Source: OMSK01 sp902492995 (GTDB taxonomy: Bacteria; Bacillota_I; Bacilli_A; RF39; UBA660). From it: a DNA stretch of 29,223 bases. Within the stretch, counting starts at the first letter, position 1. Each line of letters begins with the position of its first letter. A program made the position numbers and the translations under genes. Where the stretch lies: NCBI GenBank assembly GCA_902492995.1, contig CABUNR010000014.1, forward strand, positions 1 through 29,223. Reading direction: 5' to 3'. The notes under the pieces are model-generated. The model was not told the DNA's origin. It ran no database searches and was given only the letters and a program-made list of their open reading frames with translations. Below are positions 16,208 to 22,374 of this stretch, piece by piece.

Positions 16208-17176
16208 ATGATAGAAAAAATAATAGAAAAAGCTAAAGGAAAAGGCAAAAAAATTGTTCTTCCAGAATATATGGATGAACGTGTTTTAAAGGCGGCTATA
16301 ATAGCTTCTGATAATAATATTGCTGATATAATAATTCTAGGCAATAAAGATGAAATAACTAAAAATAATAATATTTTACTTAATAATTTAACAGTAATTG
16401 ATCCTTTAAAATCGCCTTTAACACAGACTTTTATTGATGAGTTAGCATTTCTTAGAAATATTAGAAAAGAAGATGCCAAAAATTTAATATTGAATGATTA
16501 TATGTATTTTGCATGTATGATGGTAAAAGATAATTTAGCAGATGGAGTTGTATCAGGAGCTTGTCATTCCTCTAAAGATACTTTAAGACCAGCTTTACAA
16601 ATAATAAAAACAAAAGAAGATAGCAAATTAGTATCAGCATTTTTCTTAATGGATGTTTTAAATAAAAATTATGGTTTAGATGGAACATTTATATTTGCTG
16701 ATTGTGGATTAAATCAAAATCCAAATGAAATTGAACTTGCTAATATTGCTATAGATTCTGCAAAGAGTTTTAAAAAACTATTAAATAGTGAACCAGTTGT
16801 TGCAATGCTTTCTTATTCAACTTATGGAAGTGCCAGTTCAAGTGATGTAAAAAAAGTTGTAGAAGCAACTAAAATAGCAAGAAAGAATTCTTTATTTATA
16901 ATAGATGGAGAATTGCAACTTGATGCTGCTATAGATAGAGAAATAGCTAAAATAAAAGCTCCGAATAGTTTTGTAGCTGGAAGAGCTAATGTACTTGTAT
17001 TTCCAGATTTAGATTCAGGAAATATTGGATATAAACTAGTAGAAAGGCTTGGAAATGCTAAGGCATATGGGCCAATTACACAGGGAATTAATGCCCCTAT
17101 AAACGATCTATCAAGGGGATGCAGTGTAGATGATATAGTAGGTGTAATTGCTATAACTGTATTACAATGTGATTAA
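16208..17176 (+). CDS. pta: Phosphate acetyltransferase
   Basis: A 322-residue short-form Pta (class I, no regulatory domains) converting acetyl-CoA and phosphate to acetyl phosphate and CoA, normally coupled to acetate kinase for ATP. Typical motifs are KIVLPEYMDERVLKAA at the start, DGVVSGACHSSKDTLRPALQI, ADCGLNQNPNEIELANIA, MLSYSTYGSASSSDV, GELQLDAAIDREIAKIKAPNS, ANVLVFPDLDSGNIGYKLVERL and GPITQGINAPINDLSRG. GGGAGG at 16197-16202 sets the ATG. No ackA is seen in the window. No promoter fits between the upstream T run and the start, so transcription probably reads through the weak hairpin at 16170. Confidence 0.96.
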   Translation: MIEKIIEKAKGKGKKIVLPEYMDERVLKAAIIASDNNIADIIILGNKDEITKNNNILLNNLTVIDPLKSPLTQTFIDELAFLRNIRKEDAKNLILNDYMYFACMMVKDNLADGVVSGACHSSKDTLRPALQIIKTKEDSKLVSAFFLMDVLNKNYGLDGTFIFADCGLNQNPNEIELANIAIDSAKSFKKLLNSEPVVAMLSYSTYGSASSSDVKKVVEATKIARKNSLFIIDGELQLDAAIDREIAKIKAPNSFVAGRANVLVFPDLDSGNIGYKLVERLGNAKAYGPITQGINAPINDLSRGCSVDDIVGVIAITVLQCD

Positions 17177-17189
17177 TGTAAAAAAATTG

Positions 17190-17224
17190 CCAATAATTAT
17201 TAAATTATTGGTTTTATTATTTTT
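17190..17224 (+). terminator. pta intrinsic terminator
   Basis: CCAATAATT (17190-17198), ATTA loop, AATTATTGG (17203-17211), then a T-rich tail. The last bases of the 3' arm form part of the -35 (TTGGTT) of the next promoter. Confidence 0.85.
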
Positions 17225-17236
17225 AAATGATATAAT
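17208..17236 (+). promoter_or_regulatory. Promoter of the zinc dehydrogenase gene, overlapping the pta terminator
   Basis: TTGGTT (17208-17213), 17 bp, TATAAT (17231-17236), with TGA at 17228-17230. The leader is about 15 nt. Confidence 0.7.
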
Positions 17237-17257
17237 AAATTAGAAAGTAGGGATAAT

Positions 17258-18280
17258 ATGAAATGTGTAGCATTAAAAGGTGTAAAAGAATTTGAAATAA
17301 AAGAAATAGAAGAGCCAAAAAAAGAAAATGGAAAAGTAATGATAGAGATTACTAAATCAGGAATATGTGGATCTGATATTCATAATTTTGATATGGGAAA
17401 TCCTATTGGTGTTGTAATGGGACATGAATTTTGTGGAATTGTAATAGATCCTGGTGATAGAGATGATTTAAATATAGGTGATAGAGTAACAGCCTTACCT
17501 ATAAGTCCATGTGGACATTGTAGTGCATGTTTGAGTGGTAATAGCCAATATTGTTTAGAAACATGGAATCAAGCAATTGGATTATCTGTAAATAATCCTG
17601 GTGGATTAACTAAAAAAATAAATGTAAGGAGTGATATGGTTATTAAAGTACCAACTAATATAACAGATGAAGAAGTTGCTATGGTAGAACCAACTGCTGT
17701 ATCGCTTCATGCAATACATTTAGCAGATATAAAAGTAGGTGATAAGGTATTAATTATAGGAGGGGGAATAATTGGACTTACTGCTGCTATGTTTGCTAAA
17801 TTAGAAGGAGCAAGTTTTGTTGCTATATCAGAAGTAAATGATAAAAGAGGAGAAAAAGCGGTTGAACTAAAAGTTGCTGATAAATATTATAAAGCAGACC
17901 AAAGTATAGTTAAAAATTTACTTGCTGATGCTAATGAAGGTTTTGATGTAGTAATTGATTGTTGTGGTAATTCTATTGCAGTATCTACTGCTTTAATGGC
18001 GGTAAAACCAGGTTCTACAATAATACTTGTAGGAGTATCACCAACTCCAATAACAATTCCAACAGTAGTAGGTGTATTAAGAGAAATAAATATGAAAGGT
18101 GCAATTGCTTATACAAAAGATGAATTTAAAACATGCATAGATTTGATGAGTAATAAACAAATAGATGTATTAAAGTTTTTATCAAAAACAATTTGTTTTG
18201 AAGATGTACAAAAAGCATATGAAGAATTATCAAGTGGGTCAAGCAATTTAATTAAAGTATTAGTTGATCCAAACATATAA
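17258..18280 (+). CDS. Zinc-dependent medium-chain alcohol/polyol dehydrogenase
   Basis: A 340-residue medium-chain dehydrogenase with a catalytic zinc site formed by Cys37 (SGICGSD) and His56-Glu57 (GHEFCG). The structural zinc loop has Cys85, Cys88, Cys91 and Cys99 (CGHCSACLSGNSQYC). A Rossmann NAD(P) site lies at about 164-174 (VLIIGGGIIGLTA), followed by VVIDCCGN. The substrate is not certain. The architecture fits sorbitol, butanediol or threonine dehydrogenase-like enzymes, and a role in disposing of fermentation electrons suits its position next to pta. The start follows AGGGATAATATG with a predicted leader of about 15 nt. It is a single-gene unit with its own promoter and terminator. 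Confidence 0.92.
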   Translation: MKCVALKGVKEFEIKEIEEPKKENGKVMIEITKSGICGSDIHNFDMGNPIGVVMGHEFCGIVIDPGDRDDLNIGDRVTALPISPCGHCSACLSGNSQYCLETWNQAIGLSVNNPGGLTKKINVRSDMVIKVPTNITDEEVAMVEPTAVSLHAIHLADIKVGDKVLIIGGGIIGLTAAMFAKLEGASFVAISEVNDKRGEKAVELKVADKYYKADQSIVKNLLADANEGFDVVIDCCGNSIAVSTALMAVKPGSTIILVGVSPTPITIPTVVGVLREINMKGAIAYTKDEFKTCIDLMSNKQIDVLKFLSKTICFEDVQKAYEELSSGSSNLIKVLVDPNI

Positions 18281-18283
18281 AAT

Positions 18284-18310
18284 AAAAGAACATATACATG
18301 TTCTTTTGTT
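18284..18310 (+). terminator. Intrinsic terminator of the dehydrogenase gene
   Basis: AAAAGAACAT (18284-18293), ATAC loop, ATGTTCTTTT (18298-18307): a perfect 10-bp stem beginning 3 bp after the stop. Confidence 0.85.
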
Positions 18311-18331
18311 ATTTAATATGACTTATAAATA

Positions 18332-18340
18332 TGTTATAAT
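18332..18340 (+). promoter_or_regulatory. Distal extended -10 upstream of gltX
   Basis: TGTTATAAT, identical to the element in the ppdK promoter. No strong -35. If used, it gives a gltX leader of about 145 nt. Confidence 0.4.
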
Positions 18341-18445
18341 TATTGGTAGCAAATTAAATACATATATAATATGTTAAATAAATTCTAAAATATTATCTTT
18401 AAATAAATAAAATATATATTTCTTCTTTTGTTATATTTAATAAAG
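18341..18445 (+). other. gltX upstream region with no clear element
   Basis: The whole gap of 212 bp before gltX holds a terminator and two -10 elements. The rest is AT-rich, and I see no T-box specifier hairpin or antiterminator bulge. Confidence 0.4.
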
Positions 18446-18454
18446 TGATATAAT
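18446..18454 (+). promoter_or_regulatory. Proximal extended -10 of gltX
   Basis: TGATATAAT with only a weak -35 (TTTTGT at 18426-18431). The predicted leader is about 30 nt. The binding site is AAGGAGGT just before the ATG. Confidence 0.55.
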
Positions 18455-18492
18455 TATATTATTATGTTATTTAGTTAATTAAGGAGGTATTT

Positions 18493-20148
18493 ATGACAAA
18501 TAAAGATTTAGCAAACGTAATATTTCCAGATATTACAAAAACGATAGAGGACTATAAACAAATATATCCAAAAAGAGAATTAAAGGAAGGAGAAAAAGTA
18601 ACACGTTTTGCACCATCTCCAACAGGATTTATGCATTTAGGTGGATTTTATCAAGCAATAATTGATTATGTATTAGCTAAAAATAGTAATGGTATATTCT
18701 ATTTAAGAAATGAAGATACTGATCAAAAAAGAGAAGTAAAAGAAGCTGTTGACCTTATAATGAAAACGTTAAATCATTATGATGTAAAACCAGATGAATA
18801 TGAATATGAAGGAAAAATAGTAGGAAATTACGGGCCATATATTCAAAGTGAAAGAAAAGAAATATATCATGCATTTATTAAATATTTAATAGAAATAGAT
18901 AGAGCCTATCCTTGTTTTTGTACAAAAGAAGAAGTAGATGAAATAAGAGCAAAACAAGAAAAATATAAAGCAAGAATTGGATATTATGGAAGATATGCTA
19001 AATGTAGGAATTTAAGTATAGAAGAAAAAATAGAAAAAATAAAAAATGGTGAAGAGTATGTTATTAGATTTAAATCACTTGGTGATAATGAAAAAAGATT
19101 TTTTGTTGATGATTTAGTAAGAGGGACTTTATCACTTCCAGAAAATGATCAAGATATTGTAATAATGAAATCAAGTGATAGACTTCCAACATATCATTTT
19201 GCTCATTTTGTAGATGACTTTTTAATGGGAACAACACATGTTGTAAGAGGAGAAGAATGGCTACCATCAGTACCAATTCATATAGAACTTTTTAAAGCGT
19301 TTGATGCAAAACCACCTAAATATATTCATACCCCATTAATTGTTAAAAAAGAAGGAAATAGTGTAAGAAAATTAAGTAAAAGAAAAGATCCAGAAGCAAC
19401 AATGAGTTATTATGAAGAAAACGGATATCCTACTTTAGCTGTTATTGAATCATTAATGACGATAATTAATTCTAATTATGAAGAATGGCATGATAAAAAT
19501 CCAGAAAAATCATATTTAGAATTTCCTTTTTCACCAAAGAAAATGTCATCAAGTGGAGGAGCTTTATATGATATAGAAAAACTAAATAATATTTCTAAAA
19601 ATATTATAAGTAAAATGAGTGCTAGTGAAGTGTATGATAATTTATATAATTGGTCAGAAAAATATGATAAAGAATTCTTTGAATTAATCTCTAAATATAA
19701 AGAATATACAACAAACATTCTAAATATAGAAAGAGAGCAAAAAAAACCTAGAAAAGACTATGAAAATTATAAGGCAATTAAACCACAAATATGGTATATG
19801 TATGATGAATTATTTAATAAAAAAGAAAAAGAATATGACTTTTTAAATATAACAGATAAAGATGAAATTAAATTAATACTAAATACATATATTGATAAAT
19901 ATTATAATGATAATGATGATAAAGATACTTGGTTTAATAAAGTAAAAGAATTATCAGAAGAATTAGGATATGCTTCTAATATGAAAGAATATAAAGAAGA
20001 TCCTAGTAAGTTTAAAGGAAATGTTGCTGATATTTCAACAGTAATTAGGGTAGCGGTTACAACATCAAGTATGACTCCAGATTTATATGAAATATTAAGA
20101 CTGCTTGGAAAAGATAGAATAAAATCTAGAATAGAATTGTTTAATTAA
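18493..20148 (+). CDS. gltX: Glutamyl-tRNA synthetase
   Basis: A 551-residue class I synthetase that charges tRNA-Glu. The N-terminal catalytic core has TRFAPSPTGFMHLGG, with the HIGH-equivalent HLGG at 48-51, the family ExT motif YLRNEDTDQKREV, and KLSKR (293-297) as the KMSKS loop. A zinc-type insertion is present with Cys141-x-Cys143 and Cys171. It is longer than the usual 470-490 residues: about 35 residues precede the core motif and the anticodon-binding half is extended. AAGGAGGT supports ATG 18493. A tRNA-Glu gene begins 51 bp downstream, an apt neighbour. There is no terminator between gltX and the tRNA promoter. Confidence 0.95.
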   Translation: MTNKDLANVIFPDITKTIEDYKQIYPKRELKEGEKVTRFAPSPTGFMHLGGFYQAIIDYVLAKNSNGIFYLRNEDTDQKREVKEAVDLIMKTLNHYDVKPDEYEYEGKIVGNYGPYIQSERKEIYHAFIKYLIEIDRAYPCFCTKEEVDEIRAKQEKYKARIGYYGRYAKCRNLSIEEKIEKIKNGEEYVIRFKSLGDNEKRFFVDDLVRGTLSLPENDQDIVIMKSSDRLPTYHFAHFVDDFLMGTTHVVRGEEWLPSVPIHIELFKAFDAKPPKYIHTPLIVKKEGNSVRKLSKRKDPEATMSYYEENGYPTLAVIESLMTIINSNYEEWHDKNPEKSYLEFPFSPKKMSSSGGALYDIEKLNNISKNIISKMSASEVYDNLYNWSEKYDKEFFELISKYKEYTTNILNIEREQKKPRKDYENYKAIKPQIWYMYDELFNKKEKEYDFLNITDKDEIKLILNTYIDKYYNDNDDKDTWFNKVKELSEELGYASNMKEYKEDPSKFKGNVADISTVIRVAVTTSSMTPDLYEILRLLGKDRIKSRIELFN

Positions 20149-20159
20149 TAAATTACATC

Positions 20160-20188
20160 TTGAAAAAATTACATATTAATGGTAATAT
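20160..20188 (+). promoter_or_regulatory. tRNA-Glu promoter
   Basis: TTGAAA (20160-20165), 17 bp, TAATAT (20183-20188), with TGG at 20180-20182. The predicted start is a few bases before the tRNA. It has the same plan as the tRNA-Lys promoter and is overlapped by a large inverted repeat. Confidence 0.6.
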
Positions 20189-20199
20189 TAATATGTAAT
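20168..20199. repeat. 13-bp perfect inverted repeat over the tRNA-Glu promoter
   Basis: ATTACATATTAAT (20168-20180), 6-nt centre GGTAAT, ATTAATATGTAAT (20187-20199). The right arm ends exactly at the base before the tRNA. There is no T run, so it is not a terminator. Confidence 0.92.
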
Positions 20200-20276
20200 G
20201 GCCCGTTGGTGAAGTGGCTTAACACATAGCCCTCTCAAGGCTACATACATGGGTTCGAATCCCATACGGGTCACCA
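20200..20276 (+). tRNA. tRNA-Glu (anticodon CUC)
   Basis: A 77-nt cloverleaf with encoded CCA. The acceptor stem GGCCCGT/ACGGGTC has one G-U pair, the D stem is GTG/CAC, the anticodon stem TAGCC/GGCTA with loop CTCTCAA gives anticodon CTC, and the T arm ATGGG/CCCAT has loop TTCGAAT. The body matches Firmicutes tRNA-Glu. C34 rather than U34 means it should read GAG only. It lies directly downstream of gltX. Confidence 0.93.
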
Positions 20277-20287
20277 TTTAAAAATTC

Positions 20288-20312
20288 GAACTATTTATTT
20301 AGTTCTTTTTTT
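20288..20312 (+). terminator. tRNA-Glu terminator
   Basis: GAACTA (20288-20293), TTTATT loop, TAGTTC (20300-20305), then T7. Confidence 0.85.
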
Positions 20313-20345
20313 ATACTTAAATAATATTATTATATAGGTGATAAA

Positions 20346-21176
20346 GTGAAATTTATAAAAATGGAATCATTAGGAAACGATTATATAATAATTGATAATA
20401 CAAAAAATGATAAAGAAAAATTAATAGAAAATAAAAACAAATTAATAAAATTAAGTAATAGAAATTTTGGTATAGGTGCAAATGGAATAATATTTATAGA
20501 AAAAGATTTAATGGGATATAAAGCTAAAATATTTAATAGTGATGGAACAAGTGTAAAAACAAGTGGCAATGGTATAATTTGTGTTGCAAGATATTTATAT
20601 GATAAAAAATTAGTAAAAGAAAATTTTGATGTAAATATTGATGATAAATTTTATAACATTCATATAAATTTTTTAAGTGATGAAGTAACTGTTAATATGG
20701 GAAAACCCAATTTAAATTCAAAATTAATTCCTGTGATAACAGAAAAAAACATATTTGTAAACGAAAAAATTAAAGTACTTGGAAAAAATTATATTGTTAG
20801 TGCAATTACAGTTGGTAATCCACATATAGTTGTTTGTACTAAAAATATAGACTTATTAGATATTGATAAATTAGGACTATCTTTTCAACAACATTATAAA
20901 TTTCCATATAAAGTAAATATTGTATTTGAAGAAATAATAAATAAAAAAATAAAAATAAGAACGTATGAAAAAGGAAATTTAGAAACAAAATCATGTGGAA
21001 GTGCAGCATGTGCTGCAGTTGTTAGTGCAACAATAAATAATGATATTTCTAAAAATTGTGAAACTTTAGTAGAACAATTAGGAGGTAATTTAAAGGTAAC
21101 ATATAAAAATAATGAAGATATAATATTAAAAGGAAACTGTAAAAAAGTTTATAAAGGTAAAATTTTAGTAAAATAA
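20346..21176 (+). CDS. dapF: Diaminopimelate epimerase-like protein with Ser at the first catalytic position
   Basis: A 276-residue protein of the two-domain PLP-independent epimerase fold. It starts MKFIKMESLGND (Asn11), as DapF does, and keeps RNFGIGANG, FNSDG (Asn64), VGNPH and the second catalytic cysteine, Cys217 (KSCGSAACAA). The first catalytic cysteine, normally in CGNG, is Ser73 (KTSGNG; codon AGT at 20562-20564). Also changed are Arg to Lys209 beside Glu208, Arg to Ile78, and Asp to Asn in GIGADG. True DapF makes meso-diaminopimelate for lysine and peptidoglycan, so this product may have altered or lost activity, or another substrate. The start is GTG after AGGTGATAAA, which the conserved N-terminus supports. 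It sits alone between two tRNA genes, with no other lysine or wall genes near. Confidence 0.85.
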   Translation: MKFIKMESLGNDYIIIDNTKNDKEKLIENKNKLIKLSNRNFGIGANGIIFIEKDLMGYKAKIFNSDGTSVKTSGNGIICVARYLYDKKLVKENFDVNIDDKFYNIHINFLSDEVTVNMGKPNLNSKLIPVITEKNIFVNEKIKVLGKNYIVSAITVGNPHIVVCTKNIDLLDIDKLGLSFQQHYKFPYKVNIVFEEIINKKIKIRTYEKGNLETKSCGSAACAAVVSATINNDISKNCETLVEQLGGNLKVTYKNNEDIILKGNCKKVYKGKILVK

Positions 21177-21178
21177 TA

Positions 21179-21206
21179 TTGAAATTTATTTAATATATGG
21201 TATAAT
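21179..21206 (+). promoter_or_regulatory. tRNA-Lys promoter
   Basis: TTGAAA (21179-21184), 16 bp, TATAAT (21201-21206), with TGG at 21198-21200. It begins 3 bp after the dapF-like stop codon. Confidence 0.85.
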
Positions 21207-21219
21207 TAATTTGTTAGTT

Positions 21220-21296
21220 GTCTCCTTAGCTCAGTTGGTTAGAGCACGTGACTCTTAATCTCGGGGTCCAGGGTTCGAATCCCTGAGGGGACACCA
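21220..21296 (+). tRNA. tRNA-Lys (anticodon CUU)
   Basis: A 77-nt cloverleaf with encoded CCA. The acceptor stem is GTCTCCT/AGGGGAC, the D arm GCTCAGTTGGTTAGAGC, the anticodon loop CTCTTAA (CTT), and the T arm CAGGG TTCGAAT CCCTG. The anticodon stem CGTGA/TCTCG has one U-U mismatch at pair 29-41. It should read AAG. Confidence 0.93.
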
Positions 21297-21306
21297 TATG
21301 TTAAAT

Positions 21307-21328
21307 AAAGGATTTATTCCTTTTTTTT
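21307..21328 (+). terminator. tRNA-Lys terminator
   Basis: AAAGGA (21307-21312), 5-nt loop, TCCTTT (21318-21323), T8. The T-rich stretch continues to the -35 of rpsO. Confidence 0.85.
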
Positions 21329-21337
21329 ATTTTTTTC

Positions 21338-21366
21338 TTGCAAAAAATAAAAAATTAGTGTATATT
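21338..21366 (+). promoter_or_regulatory. rpsO promoter
   Basis: TTGCAA (21338-21343), 17 bp, TATATT (21361-21366). The predicted leader is about 73 nt, the longest clear leader in the window. Confidence 0.7.
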
Positions 21367-21390
21367 ATATTTGTACTTGTTCTTGGATTT

Positions 21391-21418
21391 AAGAGTCTCC
21401 GACTTTTATCTAGGTATA
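21391..21418 (+). promoter_or_regulatory. Structured rpsO leader, possible S15 autoregulation site
   Basis: AAGAGTC (21391-21397), TCC loop, GACTTTT (21401-21407) form a 7-bp hairpin with a G-U pair. CTTTTAT...ATAAG downstream could pair alternatively, overlapping the hairpin. S15 represses its own leader in several bacteria. That this leader does so is inference. Confidence 0.4.
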
Positions 21419-21445
21419 AGCGAATTATATGAAAGGAGAATATAT

Positions 21446-21715
21446 ATGGCACTTACAAAAGCTAAAAAAGAAGAAATAGTAAAAAAATATGCTAGAAAAC
21501 AAGGTGATACTGGTTCACCAGAAGTTCAAATTGCTATATTAACTGAAGAAATTAATGAATTAACAGAACATTTAAAAGAACATAAACATGATTTCCATTC
21601 TAGAAGAGGACTTCTTAAAAAAGTTGGTCAAAGACGTAGCTTACAAGCATATCTTAAAGAAAAAGATATTAATCGTTATAGAGAATTAATCGCAAGTCTT
21701 GGACTAAGAAAATAA
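21446..21715 (+). CDS. rpsO: Ribosomal protein S15
   Basis: An 89-residue S15, the usual length, binding the central domain of 16S rRNA early in 30S assembly. It starts MALTKAKKEEIVKKYARKQGDTGSPEVQIAILTEEI and contains the conserved HKHDFHSRRGLLKKVGQRR block and an R-Y-R-x-L-I-x-x-L-G-L-R end. ATG 21446, behind AAGGAG (21433-21438), is the true start. A frame upstream to 21371 is open, but it covers the predicted leader hairpin and is not coding. Its order with pnp downstream is the classical rpsO-pnp arrangement, interrupted here by an unknown gene. It has its own promoter and terminator. Confidence 0.97.
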   Translation: MALTKAKKEEIVKKYARKQGDTGSPEVQIAILTEEINELTEHLKEHKHDFHSRRGLLKKVGQRRSLQAYLKEKDINRYRELIASLGLRK

Positions 21716-21724
21716 TTTATAAAG

Positions 21725-21752
21725 TAGACACTTATTTTAAGTGTCTTTATTT
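21725..21752 (+). terminator. rpsO terminator
   Basis: AGACACTTA (21726-21734), TTT loop, TAAGTGTCT (21738-21746), then a short T-rich tail. The weak tail may allow read-through to the next genes, for which I see no separate promoter. Confidence 0.8.
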
Positions 21753-21767
21753 ATGTAAGGAGGTCTT

Positions 21768-22358
21768 ATGAAAGGAGAAAATTTATATAGTGGTGTAATC
21801 AGAATAAATAATATAGATAAGTTTGATATTTCTTCATGTGCTATGGATTATATGAATCAAAAAAATGATTTATTACTTACAAAAGATGGAATGCAAACAT
21901 TGTTATATGAGATAAATAATGATTCTTATAAAGATTTAGTAAGAAATAAAATTTATGAAAAAAATCAAGTCATAGATGAAAGTTTAGTAAAACTAAATAA
22001 TATTGCAAGTATTGGAAATAGAATTTCAAAGAAAAAGGCTTTAAAAATATATTATGAATCATTAAAACAAAAAATAGATTTAAATAAAATTTATATTGGC
22101 GATATAGCTCATGTATATAAAATAAATAAAATAGAAATTAATGGTTCTGTGATGTATGAACCAGAATATATAATTTTAAAAAGTAAAAGATTAATATTAA
22201 AAGAAAATGATAGATTAATAGATTTAGAAACTTATAATGAATATTATGGTAAAGTAGAATTAGGTAGTTTTATTATAGTTAATTTAGAACCTTTTATAAA
22301 AGAGGATAAAAAATTAGAAAAAGTATTAATACTAGAAAAATATAGAAAAATATTTTAA
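21768..22358 (+). CDS. Hypothetical protein between rpsO and pnp, 196 aa
   Basis: I do not recognise this protein. It is soluble, with no signal peptide or membrane span, and rich in Lys, Ile, Asn, Glu and Tyr. The first two thirds look helical (KKKALKIYYESLKQKIDLNKIYIGDI), and the last third strand-rich (EPEYIILKSKRLILKENDRLIDL). The binding site AAGGAGGT (21757-21764) is strong and sets ATG 21768. It lies 52 bp after rpsO and 16 bp before pnp, so it is probably co-transcribed with pnp, perhaps through read-through of the rpsO terminator. A link to RNA metabolism would be only guilt by association. Confidence 0.75.
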   Translation: MKGENLYSGVIRINNIDKFDISSCAMDYMNQKNDLLLTKDGMQTLLYEINNDSYKDLVRNKIYEKNQVIDESLVKLNNIASIGNRISKKKALKIYYESLKQKIDLNKIYIGDIAHVYKINKIEINGSVMYEPEYIILKSKRLILKENDRLIDLETYNEYYGKVELGSFIIVNLEPFIKEDKKLEKVLILEKYRKIF

Positions 22359-22374
22359 GTAAAGAGAGGTAAAT

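Noticed and set aside
18341..18492. T-box or riboswitch upstream of gltX
   Set aside because: No specifier hairpin, T-box sequence or terminator/antiterminator pair visible; the stretch is simple AT-rich DNA with -10 elements.
20168..20199. Inverted repeat as the gltX terminator
   Set aside because: No T run follows; the right arm abuts the tRNA-Glu gene and the repeat covers its -10.
21371..21445. N-terminal extension of S15
   Set aside because: S15 is normally 89 residues starting MALT; the upstream part is leader RNA with a hairpin and has no binding site.
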